Of a stretch of DNA of 64,000 bases, positions 24,058 to 32,967 are shown in pieces. Made by a program: the position numbers and the translations under genes. Below the pieces are notes generated by a model, which did no database searches, was not told the origin of the DNA, and worked only from the letters and a program-made list of their open reading frames with translations. Position 1 is the stretch's first letter, and each line of letters begins with the position of its first letter. The stretch comes from Lysobacter defluvii IMMIB APB-9 = DSM 18482 (GTDB taxonomy: Bacteria > Pseudomonadota > Gammaproteobacteria > Xanthomonadales > Xanthomonadaceae), in NCBI RefSeq assembly GCF_000423325.1, contig NZ_AUHT01000005.1, positions 248,001 through 312,000 of the forward strand. Reading direction: 5' to 3'.

Positions 24058-25148
24058 GCGACGTCGCTCCCTTCGGTGACCGGCGCAGCGGAAACAGCGG
24101 AGCCGGACGGAACGCGGAACTCCCGCATCCACCGGTACAGCTGCCCGATGCCGTCGGCGGCGCCGATGCGCGGCGCCCAGCCGGTTTCGGCGGCGAACCG
24201 GTTGGCGTCGGAGACGTAGTAGCGCTGGTCGCCCGTGCGCCAGGAGGCGTGGCCGACCTCCGGCATGCCTCCGGTGAGGCTGCCGATGCGCTCGAGCACC
24301 TCCAGCAGGCTGACCGCGTTGCCGGGCCCGCCACCCATGTTGAACGCCCTGCCGCGCAGGCGCGGCATGCAGCGCCGACAGGCCATGAAGGCCTCGACCA
24401 GATCGTCGACATGGAGGATGTCGCGCACCTGCATGCCATCGCCGTAGAGCGTGACCGGCTGGCCGGCCAGCGCGCGCAGCAGGAAATGCGCGACCCAGCC
24501 CTGGTCCTCGTTGCCGAACTGGTGCGGGCCGTAGATGCAGCTCATGCGCAGCACCAGGGTGTCGAGCCCGTAGCTGCGCGCGTAGTCCAGCACGTACTGG
24601 TCCGCCCCGCCCTTGGAGCAGCCGTAGGGGCTGTGGAAATCCAGTGGCCGGTCCTCGCCGATCCCGCGTGCGCGCAGCCCCTCGTCTACCGGGCGATAAC
24701 GACGCCCGTGCTGCTCCAGGGCGACATCATCGAGCGCGCCGTAGACCTTGTTGGTCGAGGTGAACACCAGTGGCGGCCGGTGCGCGCTCCGCCGGATGGC
24801 CTCGAGCAGGTTGAGCGTGCCGCGCAGGTTGACCTCGAAGTCCGCGCCCGGGTCGTCGAGGCTGGACGTCACCGCCACCTGGGCCGCCAGGTGGAACACC
24901 TCGCCCGCGCGCTCCACCGCGTCCTCGACGGCCTCCGCATCGCGCAGGTCGCCGTGGATGAACTCCAGGCGGTCGCCGGAACGGGCGCGCAGCCAGTCCA
25001 GGTTCTCCGTGACCCCGGCGCGCGAGAGATTGTCGAAGACCAGCACCCGCTCGCCGTCGGCGACCAGCCGCGCGGACAGGTTGGTGCCAATGAACCCGGC
25101 GCCGCCGGTAACGAGTACCGGGCGGGCCTCGCCGCGTGCGGTGTTCAT
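24054..25148 (-). CDS. NAD-dependent sugar-nucleotide epimerase (CDP-paratose 2-epimerase-like)
   Basis: The 364-residue extended short-chain dehydrogenase has TGGAGFIGTNLSARL for NAD, HLAAQVAVTSSLDDP, and the catalytic YGCSKGGADQYV (Tyr-x3-Lys). The segments DNLSRAGVTENLDWL and STNKVYG are close to those of CDP-paratose/CDP-tyvelose 2-epimerases, so C2 epimerisation of a deoxy- or UDP/CDP-sugar is the best guess. The start is ATG 25148, overlapping the upstream stop by 4 bases. Other NDP-sugar epimerases cannot be ruled out. Confidence 0.85.
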   Translation of the reverse strand: MNTARGEARPVLVTGGAGFIGTNLSARLVADGERVLVFDNLSRAGVTENLDWLRARSGDRLEFIHGDLRDAEAVEDAVERAGEVFHLAAQVAVTSSLDDPGADFEVNLRGTLNLLEAIRRSAHRPPLVFTSTNKVYGALDDVALEQHGRRYRPVDEGLRARGIGEDRPLDFHSPYGCSKGGADQYVLDYARSYGLDTLVLRMSCIYGPHQFGNEDQGWVAHFLLRALAGQPVTLYGDGMQVRDILHVDDLVEAFMACRRCMPRLRGRAFNMGGGPGNAVSLLEVLERIGSLTGGMPEVGHASWRTGDQRYYVSDANRFAAETGWAPRIGAADGIGQLYRWMREFRVPSGSAVSAAPVTEGSDVA

Positions 25149-26314
25149 CGTGCCAGCCCCCGGCGCACGAGTTCGGCGGCGGCATCGTCGACCCGGTCGA
25201 AGGCCTGCTGCCCGAGCATCCACTCGACCAGTTCCTCCATGCCGTCGCGCAGTTCCACCTGCGGCCGGTAGCCGAGCACTTCGCCGGCCCGCGCGATGTC
25301 GGCGAAGCAGTGGCGGATGTCACCGGTCCTCGACTTGCCGGTGACCTCCGGTGGCAGGTCGTCGATGCCGAGCGCGGAGGCCATCTCGGCGGCAACGCCG
25401 AGCACGTCGATCGACCGCCCGCTGCCGATGTTCAGCACCTCGCCCGCGGCCTCGGGCACCTCCAGCGCGAGCCGGCAGGCGCGGGCCACGTCATGCACGC
25501 TGACGAAGTCGCGCCGCTGCCGCCCGTCCTCGAACACCAGCGGCGGGCGCCGGTTGAGGTAGCGCGAGGCGAAGATCGCCAGCACGCCCGTGTAGGGGTT
25601 CGAAAGCGCCTGGCGGGTGCCGTAGATGTTGAAAAAGCGCAGTGCGACGGTCGGGATGCCGTAGGCCTGGCCGACGATCAGGCACAGTCGCTCCTGGTCG
25701 AGCTTGGACAGCGCGTAGACCGACGAGGGCGAGGCCACCTTGGTCTCGGGCGTGGCGACCGGAGTGAGCACGCCAGCCTCGTCGGACAGTTCCCATTCGC
25801 CGCGCGCAAGCTGTTCCGGGGAACGCTCCGGCGGGGCCACGACCTCGCCGCTGGCGCTGCGGTACATGCCCTCGCCGTAGATGCTCATGCTCGAGGCGAC
25901 GACCAGCCGCTGCACGGGCGCGTTGGCCAGCGCCTCGAGCAGCACCGCGGTGCCCCGGTTGTTGACGTCGGTGTAGTGCTCGATCTCGTACATGCTCTGG
26001 CCGACGCCGACCGCCGCCGCCAGGTGGTAGACCGCGTCGACGCCGCGGAGCGCCTTGCGGACCGCGACCTCGTCGCGGACGTCGCCGCGCACCAGTTCCA
26101 CCTCCGGCGCGAGGTAGTCCGGCCGCGTGATCGAGGTGCCGTGGACCTGTTCGGCCAGGTTGTCCAGCACCCGGACCCGGTAACCGCGTGCGAGCAGCTG
26201 GTCGGCGAGGTGCGAGCCGACGAAGCCGGCCCCGCCCGTGATCAGTACCGTCTCCACCGACGGGGCGCGCCCGCCGTTCCCCTTCTGGTGAACCATCGAC
26301 TCAGGCGACCCCAC
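25145..26314 (-). CDS. NAD-dependent epimerase/dehydratase of sugar nucleotides
   Basis: The 389-residue extended SDR has TGGAGFVGSHLADQL, HLAAAVGVGQSMYEI, SSMSIYGEG and the catalytic YALSKLDQE. It is longer than GalE-type enzymes because of an insertion around residues 150-185. RQRRDFVSVHDVARAC is the usual substrate-side signature. The start is GTG 26314, chosen because GGAGG lies 6 bases upstream; it overlaps the decarboxylase gene by 14 bases. Substrate is probably a product of the upstream UDP-glucuronate decarboxylase or another NDP-sugar. Confidence 0.88.
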   Translation of the reverse strand: MGSPESMVHQKGNGGRAPSVETVLITGGAGFVGSHLADQLLARGYRVRVLDNLAEQVHGTSITRPDYLAPEVELVRGDVRDEVAVRKALRGVDAVYHLAAAVGVGQSMYEIEHYTDVNNRGTAVLLEALANAPVQRLVVASSMSIYGEGMYRSASGEVVAPPERSPEQLARGEWELSDEAGVLTPVATPETKVASPSSVYALSKLDQERLCLIVGQAYGIPTVALRFFNIYGTRQALSNPYTGVLAIFASRYLNRRPPLVFEDGRQRRDFVSVHDVARACRLALEVPEAAGEVLNIGSGRSIDVLGVAAEMASALGIDDLPPEVTGKSRTGDIRHCFADIARAGEVLGYRPQVELRDGMEELVEWMLGQQAFDRVDDAAAELVRRGLAR

Positions 26315-27314
26315 GGCGTTCCTCCCTTGTTGCGAGTTCCGATTCCGACAGGCAGCGGTCGAACCAGGCGATGGTCTGCTGCAGCCCCTCTTCCAGCGGG
26401 ACCACCGGCTGCCAGTCCATGGCGCTGCGTGCCAGCGAGATGTCCGGGCAGCGCCGGGTCGGATCGTCGACCGGCATCTTCCGGTGCACGATCTTCGAGC
26501 GCGTGCCGGTCAGGCGGATGATGATCTCGGCCAGCTCGGCGACGGTGATCTCGGACGGATTGCCCAGGTTGACCGGACCGGTGAAATCGTCGGGCGTGTC
26601 CATGATCCGGACCATCGCCTCCACCAGGTCGTCGACGTAGCAGAAGGAGCGGGTCTGGCTGCCGTCGCCGTTGAGGGTCATCGGCTCGTTGCGCAGCGCC
26701 TGCACGATCAGGTTGGACACCACGCGGCCGTCGCTGGCCTGCATGCGCGGCCCGTAGGTGTTGAAGATCCGGCCGACCTTGATCCGGGTGCCATGGAGGC
26801 GGTGGTAGTCGAAGAACAGGGTCTCCGCGCAGCGCTTGCCCTCGTCGTAGCAGGCACGCGGACCGGTGGTGCTGACGGCGCCCCGGTAGCTCTCGTGCTG
26901 GGGATGCACTTCCGGCTCGCCGTAGACCTCGCTGGTGGAGGCCTGGAAGATCGTGGCGTTGTTCGCCCGGGCGAGGTCGAGCAGGTTTGCGGCCCCGTCC
27001 AGGCAGGTCCGCATCGTCTTGATCGGATCCTCCTGGTAGTGCACCGGCGAGGCGCAGCAGGCCAGGTTGAAGATCCGTTCGGCGGCGACGTTCAGGGGCT
27101 CGGTGACGTCGTGCCGCATGAAGCGGTAGCCCGGCTGGTCGCGCAGCGCGGCCACGTTGTCCATCGAACCCGTGGCCAGGTTGTCGACCGCCGTCACCTG
27201 CCAGCCGTCGCGCAACAGCCGCTGGCACAGGTGGGTACCCAGGAACCCGGCACCACCGGTGACGAGGGCCCTCCGGCCAGTCCCGAACCGCTTCTTCCCG
27301 GTCGCTGCGTCCAT
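26301..27314 (-). CDS. UDP-glucuronate decarboxylase (UDP-xylose synthase)
   Basis: The 337-residue enzyme converts UDP-glucuronate to UDP-xylose with bound NAD. It shows TGGAGFLGTHLCQRLL, FNLACCASPVHYQEDPIKT, STSEVYGEPEVHPQ and the family-specific catalytic YDEGKRCAETLFFDYHR (Tyr-x3-Lys), followed by KVGRIFNTYGPRM. This set distinguishes UXS from other epimerases. It is the first gene of the eleven-gene minus-strand operon, with AGAGGTG 8 bases before the ATG. No UDP-glucose dehydrogenase is in the window, so UDP-glucuronate must come from elsewhere. The product pool suggests that the cluster's glycan contains xylose or a xylose-derived sugar. Confidence 0.93.
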   Translation of the reverse strand: MDAATGKKRFGTGRRALVTGGAGFLGTHLCQRLLRDGWQVTAVDNLATGSMDNVAALRDQPGYRFMRHDVTEPLNVAAERIFNLACCASPVHYQEDPIKTMRTCLDGAANLLDLARANNATIFQASTSEVYGEPEVHPQHESYRGAVSTTGPRACYDEGKRCAETLFFDYHRLHGTRIKVGRIFNTYGPRMQASDGRVVSNLIVQALRNEPMTLNGDGSQTRSFCYVDDLVEAMVRIMDTPDDFTGPVNLGNPSEITVAELAEIIIRLTGTRSKIVHRKMPVDDPTRRCPDISLARSAMDWQPVVPLEEGLQQTIAWFDRCLSESELATREERRGVA

Positions 27315-27514
27315 ACTTTCTCACCTCTTGTTCTGGGGAGGCAGGCAGGCGCGAGCCGTACGCGGCTGCCCACGGGGAGTCATCTGGAACAACAGGACCT
27401 TGCATCCCCCGGCGGCAGTGGTTTGTGAAGGTGAGTAGCCCGCTGAACCGGCACGCACGCGCGACCGCCGCGGCCGGGAGGGCCGCGCGCCTGCATCGGA
27501 AAGGGTTCCGGGCC

Positions 27515-29218
27515 TCAGCGGCGGGTGCGGCGCCCGCGCCCGGCGCGGGCCATCAGCCAGGCGCCCGCGCCGGCGAGCACCCCGAGTGCGAGGACCAGCG
27601 GCATCACCCACCCTCTCCCACCGGAGGGAACGCCGATGACGGCCGGTCCGGCCATGACGATCAGTGCAAGGGCAAGGCAGCCGTAGGCCACCACCGCGAG
27701 CAGCCAGAACAGCCACGGCAGGGCGAACCACGTGCCCTTGCCGGCGTGGGGCAATGCGCCCATGGCGGTGTGGCCATCCGGCGTCCGCCGCAATCCTGCG
27801 TCGAGCTGCGACAGGCCCAGCATCTGCAGGAGCGACTTGCGCACCCCGTCGACGCGGCTGCGCAGCCCACGGCGGACGCCGCGCTCAGCGGTGTGCCCGG
27901 CGGCGTGCGGACTGTCCTGGTGCAGCTGGGTGCGCTCCGCGGAGCCGGGCTGCACCGGGCGCGCTTCGACGGCGGTGCTGCCGGCGAGCGCCATGGCCAG
28001 CGGGGCGGCCAGCTGCGCCTGGGACACGGCATTGGCTGCCTGGCTGGCGGCATTGGCCGCGGGATTGCCGGCCGGAGCCTGGGACGCGGCCGTCGCTGCC
28101 TGCTGCGCCGCCGGGTTGCCTGGTACGGCCTGGCCCGGCCGGGCCGCGGCCTGTGAACCGGTCTGCGCCTGTGCCGGCTGTTGCGCGGACGGGTTGGCCG
28201 GCGCCTGTTGCGCCGCACGCGCGGGGACATGGGCGGGCGCCGGCATGCTGCGCGCTTCCGCGGCGGCGTTGCCGGGCAGCGGTTGGGAGGCGGCCGGCTG
28301 GGTCGCTGGCGAATTCGAGGCCGCCGGCTGGGCCGCGGCGGGCTGCGCCATGGCCGGTTGCACCATCGCCGGCTGTGCATGCGCAGCCGCGGTGGCCGGT
28401 CGACCCGCGAGGGCTGCCGCCATCTGCGGCAGCCCCGCGTGCGCAGGCACCGCGTTGGCGCGGGCCATCGGAACGGGAGAGCCGGCTTGGAAGGACGGCG
28501 GGCGCGCCATCACCGGCGTCTCCGTCGCCCGATGGGCGGCGGAGTGCGACAGGCCCGACTGGGCCTGGGTGCCGGTGAACGCCTGCCCCTGCGGGTTGGC
28601 GTGCGCTTGCCCCTGGGGCAGCGCGTGGTTCATGGCACGCGCCAGCTGGCTGACCACCTGGCCGGGGAGCGAGGCCACGGTGCCGACCAGTCCGTGCCCG
28701 TGCCCTCCCATGGAAGGGAGTGCCGGCTGCCCGGGACCGCCGGTGAACGCCGGTGCCCCCGGCGCCGCGGCCGGGAAGCCGGTGGCGGCGGCGCCCGGCA
28801 TGGACGTGGCGGTCGCCACCGACTGCGGTACCCCCAGCGGCCCCTGTGCGGGCCCACCGGGCAATCCGCCAAGGGTCTGGGTTGCGTGCTGCACCACCTG
28901 GTTTGCCACGGCCACGGGGCTTGCCGGATGGTGGATCACCGGCACCGGCGGGGCTGGCGGCAGCTGCAGTGCGGGGCCGCCAGGCTGCGGTCCACCAGCG
29001 TTGATGCCAGGGCCTTGGCCCCGGCCGGTGCCGGGGCCGTGCCCGATTCCCGGGCCCTGGCCGGGGCCGGCATCATGCCCGGCACCGCGCGGCGGCCCGT
29101 GGTCCCCGAAGACCGGATGGCTCTTCGCCCCGGTGCCCACGCCGTTGTTGCCCTGGCCCGAGAAGAGCCCGAGCGGGTCCGGAAGCCGTGACAACACGCC
29201 ACCAAGGTCGATCGGCAT
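27515..29218 (-). CDS. Long Pro/Ala/Gln/Gly-rich protein with C-terminal membrane hairpin, unknown
   Basis: The 567-residue product has no signal peptide. Residues 1-60 are ordered-looking (IDLGGVLSRLPDPLGLFSG). A very long low-complexity part follows to about residue 470, rich in Pro, Ala, Gln and Gly, with imperfect repeats such as QPAMVQPAMAQPAAAQPAA. Then comes a basic helix (GVRRGLRSRVDGVRKSLLQM) and two hydrophobic segments (about 499-523 and 537-556) ending in a basic tail. This suggests an inner-membrane anchor with a long flexible arm in the cytoplasm. GGAG lies 8 bases before ATG 29218. I do not recognise it. It is not clearly linked to the glycan operon, whose first gene starts 200 bases downstream. 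Confidence 0.72.
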   Translation of the reverse strand: MPIDLGGVLSRLPDPLGLFSGQGNNGVGTGAKSHPVFGDHGPPRGAGHDAGPGQGPGIGHGPGTGRGQGPGINAGGPQPGGPALQLPPAPPVPVIHHPASPVAVANQVVQHATQTLGGLPGGPAQGPLGVPQSVATATSMPGAAATGFPAAAPGAPAFTGGPGQPALPSMGGHGHGLVGTVASLPGQVVSQLARAMNHALPQGQAHANPQGQAFTGTQAQSGLSHSAAHRATETPVMARPPSFQAGSPVPMARANAVPAHAGLPQMAAALAGRPATAAAHAQPAMVQPAMAQPAAAQPAASNSPATQPAASQPLPGNAAAEARSMPAPAHVPARAAQQAPANPSAQQPAQAQTGSQAAARPGQAVPGNPAAQQAATAASQAPAGNPAANAASQAANAVSQAQLAAPLAMALAGSTAVEARPVQPGSAERTQLHQDSPHAAGHTAERGVRRGLRSRVDGVRKSLLQMLGLSQLDAGLRRTPDGHTAMGALPHAGKGTWFALPWLFWLLAVVAYGCLALALIVMAGPAVIGVPSGGRGWVMPLVLALGVLAGAGAWLMARAGRGRRTRR

Positions 29219-29340
29219 GGGGGACACTCCACTGGCCTTCGCCAGGCAGCGGTGGTCCCCTGACGCTACCGTCCCCGCCATGCGGTGCAACCCTGGGGCC
29301 GACCCTAGAGCAAGGGCGCGGTTCCGGGTGCCGGAACGAC

Positions 29341-29366
29341 GAAGCCCCCGGCAGTGCCGGGGCTTC
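29341..29366 (-). terminator. Hairpin behind tRNA-Val
   Basis: GAAGCCCCGGCA and TGCCGGGGGCTTC (minus strand) form a long stem with one bulge, starting about 11 bases after the tRNA 3' end. The following T content is low (GTCGTTCC), so termination strength is uncertain. Confidence 0.55.
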
Positions 29367-29376
29367 GATGCGAATC

Positions 29377-29451
29377 TGGTGGGCGGTACAAGGTTCGAAC
29401 TTGTGACCCCTACCATGTCAAGGTAGTGCTCTACCGCTGAGCTAACCGCCC
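29377..29451 (-). tRNA. tRNA-Val(GAC)
   Basis: A complete 75-base cloverleaf with an encoded CCA end is present. The acceptor stem GGGCGGT pairs with ACCGCCC. The D-arm is GCTC/GAGC, the anticodon stem CTACC/GGTAG holds the loop TTGACAT with anticodon GAC (valine), and the T-arm is ACAAG-TTCGAAC-CTTGT. Confidence 0.96.
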
Positions 29452-29500
29452 GTCGCCGCGGTCAACCCGGCGAGGCCGCGCAGTTTATCCCGCCGCGCCC

Positions 29501-29608
29501 GTAAGGCGCAATAGCGGCCTCCGGCGGCGTATTGCGCCGGATCGGGAGACGCGGCCGTCGTTCGCCATACGGCGCAATACGCCGCCAAGGGCGGCTATTG
29601 CACCCTAC
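29501..29608. repeat. Inverted pair of 38-bp palindromic repeats at the uvrB 3' end
   Basis: One copy at 29501-29538 (plus) and one at 29571-29608 (minus) share the pattern GTARGGYGCAATAGC, then a G/C-rich centre, then GCGGCGTATTGCGCC, with few differences. Each copy is itself partly palindromic (GCAATA at one end, TATTGC at the other). The second copy covers the uvrB stop codon. The arrangement resembles paired REP/BIME elements between genes and may act as a terminator or RNA-stabilising element for uvrB. Confidence 0.75.
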
Positions 29609-31671
29609 CGGATGAAGCCCTGCTCCTTCAGGCGGTGGAGCTCGTCGCGCACGGCGGCGGCCTGCTCGAACTCCAGGTCGCGCGCGTGCTGGTACATCTG
29701 CTGCTCCAGCTTGCGGATCCGGGCGGCGAGCTCGGACGGGCTGAGCTTGGCGTAGTCGGCCGGCGCATCCGCCGCGCGGCGGCCCTTGCCGCGGCCCTTG
29801 ACCTGCTCGGGCTCGGCCCGCGCACCCTCCATGATGTCCTGCACCGGCCGGTTCACCGACTGCGGGGTGATGCCGTGCTCGGTGTTGTACTCGATCTGCT
29901 TCTCCCGGCGCCGGTCGGTCTCCTCGATCGCCCGTTTCATCGAGTCGGTGATCCGGTCGGCGTAGAGGATGGCCTTGCCGCGCACGTTGCGCGCCGCGCG
30001 CCCGATGGTCTGGATCAGCGAGCCGGTCGAGCGCAGGAAGCCCTCCTTGTCGGCATCCAGGATCGCCACCAGCGACACCTCCGGCATGTCCAGGCCCTCG
30101 CGCAACAGGTTGATGCCGACCAGCACGTCGAACTTGCCAAGCCGCAGGTCGCGGATGATCTCCACCCGCTCGACGGTGTCGATGTCGGAGTGCAGGTAGC
30201 GCACGCGTACCCCGTGCTCGCCGAGGTATTCGGTGAGGTTCTCGGCCATGCGCTTGGTGAGGGTGGTGATCAGCACGCGGTCGCCCATCGCCGTGCGCTT
30301 GTTGATCTCCCCCAGCACGTCGTCGACCTGGGTGGCCACCGGGCGGATCTCGACCTCCGGATCGATCAGGCCGGTGGGCCGCACCACCAGCTCCACGACC
30401 TCTCCGCCCGAGTGCTCCAGCTCGTACTTGCCGGGCGTGGCGGAGACGAAGATCGCGCGCGGGGAGCGGCCTTCCCACTCCTCGAACTTGAGCGGCCTGT
30501 TGTCCAGCGCCGAAGGCAGCCGGAAGCCGAACTCCACCAGGGTCTCCTTGCGCGACCGGTCGCCCTTGTACATCGCGCCGACCTGCGGGACGGTCACGTG
30601 CGACTCGTCAACCACCAGCAACGCGTCGGGCGGCAGGTAGTCGAACAGGCATGGCGGCGGCTCCCCGGGCATGTGGCCGGTCAGGTGCCGCGAATAGTTC
30701 TCCACCCCGTTGCAGTAGCCCACCTCGGCCAGCATCTCCAGGTCGAACTGGGTGCGCTGCGCCAGCCGCTGGGCCTCGACCAGCTTGTTGGCGGCGTACA
30801 GCTGCTCCAGCCGCTCGCGCAGCTCCTCCTTGATGGTGTTGACCGCGTCCAGCACCGTGCGGCGCGTGGTCACGTAGTGCGAGCCCGGATAGATGGTGTA
30901 GCGCGGCACCTTGCGCAGCGTCTCGCCGGTGAGCGGGTCGAAGATGGTGACGTTCTCGATCTCCCCGTCGAACAGCTCGATCCGCACCGCCTCGTCGTCG
31001 CTCTCGGCCGGATGGATGTCGACCACGTCGCCGCGCACCCGGTAGGTACCGCGACGCAGCTCGGTCTCGTTGCGGGTGTACTGCATCTCCGTCAGGCGCC
31101 GGATCAGCTCGCGCTGGTCGATCCTCTCGCCGCGCACCATGTGCAGCACCATCCGGAAGTACTCGTTCGGGTCACCCAGACCGTAGATGGCCGACACCGT
31201 GCAGACGATGATCGCGTCCCGCCGCTCCAGCAGCGCCTTGGTCGCCGACAGCCGCATCTGCTCGATGTGCTCGTTCACCGAACTGTCCTTCTCGATGAAG
31301 GTGTCCGACGCCGCGACGTAGGCCTCCGGCTGGTAGTAGTCGTAGTAGCTGACGAAGTACTCGACCGCGTTGTGCGGGAAGAACGACTTGAACTCCCCGT
31401 ACAGCTGCGCCGCCAGCGTCTTGTTGGGCGCCATGACCAAAGTGGGCTTCTGCACCCGCTCGATCACGTTGGCAATCGTGTAGGTCTTGCCCGACCCGGT
31501 GACGCCCAGCAGCGTCTGGTGGGCCAGGCCATTCTCGAAGCCCTCGGCCAGCCGCTCGATGGCCTGGGGCTGGTCGCCGGCGGGCTTGTAGGGGGAGACG
31601 AGTTGGAAGCGGCCGGGGGAGTGGTCGGTCTCGGGGGCGGCGCTGCGCGTGGCGGAGCTGGGCATCGGCAT
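29605..31671 (-). CDS. uvrB: Excinuclease ABC subunit B
   Basis: UvrB is the damage-verifying helicase-like subunit of nucleotide excision repair; UvrA loads it onto DNA and UvrC then incises. The 688-residue protein has Walker [11 protein letters not shown] (about 56-65), the damage-binding beta-hairpin with [12 protein letters not shown], the DESH motif II ([11 protein letters not shown]), helicase motifs V/VI in [16 protein letters not shown] and QTIGRAARN, and the C-terminal UVR domain binding UvrC ([20 protein letters not shown]). An extra N-terminal stretch of about 20 Ser/Pro-rich residues is unimportant. The stop codon lies in a palindromic repeat. Confidence 0.98.
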   Translation of the reverse strand: MPMPSSATRSAAPETDHSPGRFQLVSPYKPAGDQPQAIERLAEGFENGLAHQTLLGVTGSGKTYTIANVIERVQKPTLVMAPNKTLAAQLYGEFKSFFPHNAVEYFVSYYDYYQPEAYVAASDTFIEKDSSVNEHIEQMRLSATKALLERRDAIIVCTVSAIYGLGDPNEYFRMVLHMVRGERIDQRELIRRLTEMQYTRNETELRRGTYRVRGDVVDIHPAESDDEAVRIELFDGEIENVTIFDPLTGETLRKVPRYTIYPGSHYVTTRRTVLDAVNTIKEELRERLEQLYAANKLVEAQRLAQRTQFDLEMLAEVGYCNGVENYSRHLTGHMPGEPPPCLFDYLPPDALLVVDESHVTVPQVGAMYKGDRSRKETLVEFGFRLPSALDNRPLKFEEWEGRSPRAIFVSATPGKYELEHSGGEVVELVVRPTGLIDPEVEIRPVATQVDDVLGEINKRTAMGDRVLITTLTKRMAENLTEYLGEHGVRVRYLHSDIDTVERVEIIRDLRLGKFDVLVGINLLREGLDMPEVSLVAILDADKEGFLRSTGSLIQTIGRAARNVRGKAILYADRITDSMKRAIEETDRRREKQIEYNTEHGITPQSVNRPVQDIMEGARAEPEQVKGRGKGRRAADAPADYAKLSPSELAARIRKLEQQMYQHARDLEFEQAAAVRDELHRLKEQGFIR

Positions 31672-31816
31672 GCAGGGGACGCGGGGGAGACCCCAGTGTA
31701 AGGACCCGCATGGAGTGGGGGCTGCGACGGCGTTTCCCTACCCCGGAGCGGTGGTGCCACCGACTGCGGTTCAGCCAGCGTGCGGGGACACTCGGTGCCA
31801 CGGAAGGGAGGCCGGA

Positions 31817-32347
31817 ATGACGCGCGACGCACGCACCATGGCGGGGCTGACGCTGCTGGAACTGATGGTCACGTTGGCAGTGGTGGTCGTGACCGTCACC
31901 ATCGCAGTGCCCTCTTTCCAGGGCGTGGTCGAACGTACGCGCACGGCGACGGTTTACCACCAGCTGACCGCGTCATTGATGCTGGCCCGCTCGGCGGCGG
32001 TCACGCGGCGGGAGCCGGTCGCGGTCTGCCCCAGCGCGGACGGGGTCCGCTGCCGGAAGGACCTGGTCTGGGAGGATGGCTGGATCGTGTTTCCAGACCC
32101 ACTACGGAACGGCCAGCCGGCAGATCCGGCCGACGTCCTCCGGCGCGCTGATCCCATTGGTGGCGGGCTGCAGGTGCGCACCAGCCGCGGCCGGCCGTTG
32201 GTCCGCTACCTGCCGAACGGCAAGGCATCGGGGAGCAACCTGAGCCTGCGGGTGTGCCGCGGGGAGGACCAGTTGCTGGCCAGGGTGGTAGTGAACAACA
32301 TCGGCCGCACGAGGACCGAACGTGTGACCGGGAGCGCCGCCTGCTGA
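31817..32347 (+). CDS. GspH/FimT-type pseudopilin (lone gene)
   Basis: The 176-residue protein has a type IV prepilin leader and helix: MAG then LTLLELMVTLAVVVVTVTIA, with Glu at position 5 of the mature form. The C-terminal domain is of the GspH/FimT kind, containing LMLARSAAVTRREPVAVCPS, a Trp-rich EDGWIVFPD and paired cysteines. The prepilin peptidase PilD would cleave after the Gly. GGGAGG lies 5 bases before the ATG at 31817; a start at the second Met (31838) would give a 3-residue leader. It is separated from the other pilin genes by tRNA-Asn and runs the opposite way. Confidence 0.88.
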   Translation: MTRDARTMAGLTLLELMVTLAVVVVTVTIAVPSFQGVVERTRTATVYHQLTASLMLARSAAVTRREPVAVCPSADGVRCRKDLVWEDGWIVFPDPLRNGQPADPADVLRRADPIGGGLQVRTSRGRPLVRYLPNGKASGSNLSLRVCRGEDQLLARVVVNNIGRTRTERVTGSAAC

Positions 32348-32359
32348 TCCTGCGAACGC

Positions 32360-32387
32360 TTGACGGGGCGGCCCCAGCGCTTACAAT
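32360..32387 (+). promoter_or_regulatory. Sigma-70 promoter of tRNA-Asn
   Basis: TTGACG at 32360-32365 and TACAAT at 32382-32387 are separated by 16 bases, both near consensus, ending 10 bases before the tRNA 5' end. Confidence 0.85.
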
Positions 32388-32397
32388 TGCCGTCCCC

Positions 32398-32474
32398 GCC
32401 CGAATAGCTCAGCTGGTTAGAGCACTTGACTGTTAATCAGGGGGTCGTTGGTTCGAGTCCAACTTCGGGCGCCA
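32398..32474 (+). tRNA. tRNA-Asn(GUU)
   Basis: A complete 77-base cloverleaf with encoded CCA is present. The acceptor stem GCCCGAA pairs with TTCGGGC, with discriminator G73. The anticodon stem is CTTGA/TCAGG with loop CTGTTAA, so the anticodon is GTT (asparagine). The T-arm is GTTGG-TTCGAGT-CCAAC. Confidence 0.97.
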
Positions 32475-32483
32475 GAATACGTG

Positions 32484-32510
32484 AAAGGCCTGCATCGCTG
32501 CAGGCCTTTT
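32484..32510 (+). terminator. Rho-independent terminator after tRNA-Asn
   Basis: AAAGGCCTGCA at 32484-32494 pairs with TGCAGGCCTTT across a 4-base loop and runs into TTTT, 9 bases after the tRNA. Its A-rich 5' arm makes it bidirectional, so it can also stop transcripts from pilE1 on the minus strand. Confidence 0.9.
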
Positions 32511-32530
32511 GCATTTCGAGCCGGACCGCG

Positions 32531-32965
32531 CTACCAGCAGGCGTTCACCTCTGCTGCTCCAGCCACGTCCTTCTGGCCGGTCTGGTCCAGCGACAGTGCC
32601 CCGCACGCCTCGTCACGGGCGGCCTGCGTGCCTTGCGGTTCCGCCTCCACCAGATAGGACCCGCTGTCCACGGCGGCAAGCCGGACCGTGTAGTGACCCT
32701 CGATGTCCCTGACGCACTGCAGCTGTGGCAGTGCAACCGGGTTGCCGTCCCGGTCCTGGTCGTAACGCAGGTTCGTCGTATAGAAGCGCTCCATGAATTG
32801 CGCGGCTTCCATGGTGCAGGACGCAGCGGCGCCGCGCCGCGTCTTGGTCACGTGGCTGTTGTAGCTGGGATAGGCGATCGCCGCGATGATCGCCAGGACC
32901 GCGACCACGATCATCAGCTCGATCAGGGTGAAGCCACCCGCCCGGGCAATACGCTTGGCTGTCAT
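32531..32965 (-). CDS. pilE: PilE-like type IV minor pilin, downstream cluster
   Basis: The 144-residue pilin has the leader MTAKRIARAGG, cleaved before FTLIELMIVVAVLAIIAAIA, which is the conserved N-methylated pilin helix with Glu5. The mature globular domain ends in a disulphide-type region CGALSLDQTGQ to a final CW. Comparable minor pilins (PilE of Pseudomonas and Xanthomonas) prime pilus assembly together with PilV, PilW, PilX and FimU/FimT. The ATG at 32965 lies 2 bases after the pilY1 stop. It is the last gene of the minor-pilin cluster, before the bidirectional terminator of tRNA-Asn. Confidence 0.92.
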   Translation of the reverse strand: MTAKRIARAGGFTLIELMIVVAVLAIIAAIAYPSYNSHVTKTRRGAAASCTMEAAQFMERFYTTNLRYDQDRDGNPVALPQLQCVRDIEGHYTVRLAAVDSGSYLVEAEPQGTQAARDEACGALSLDQTGQKDVAGAAEVNACW

Positions 32966-32967
32966 GC

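Noticed and set aside
27470-27486. GCGGCC/GGCCGC hairpin after the 567-residue gene as terminator
   Set aside because: Stem of six bases, no T-run on either strand, in a region where such short GC palindromes are expected by chance.
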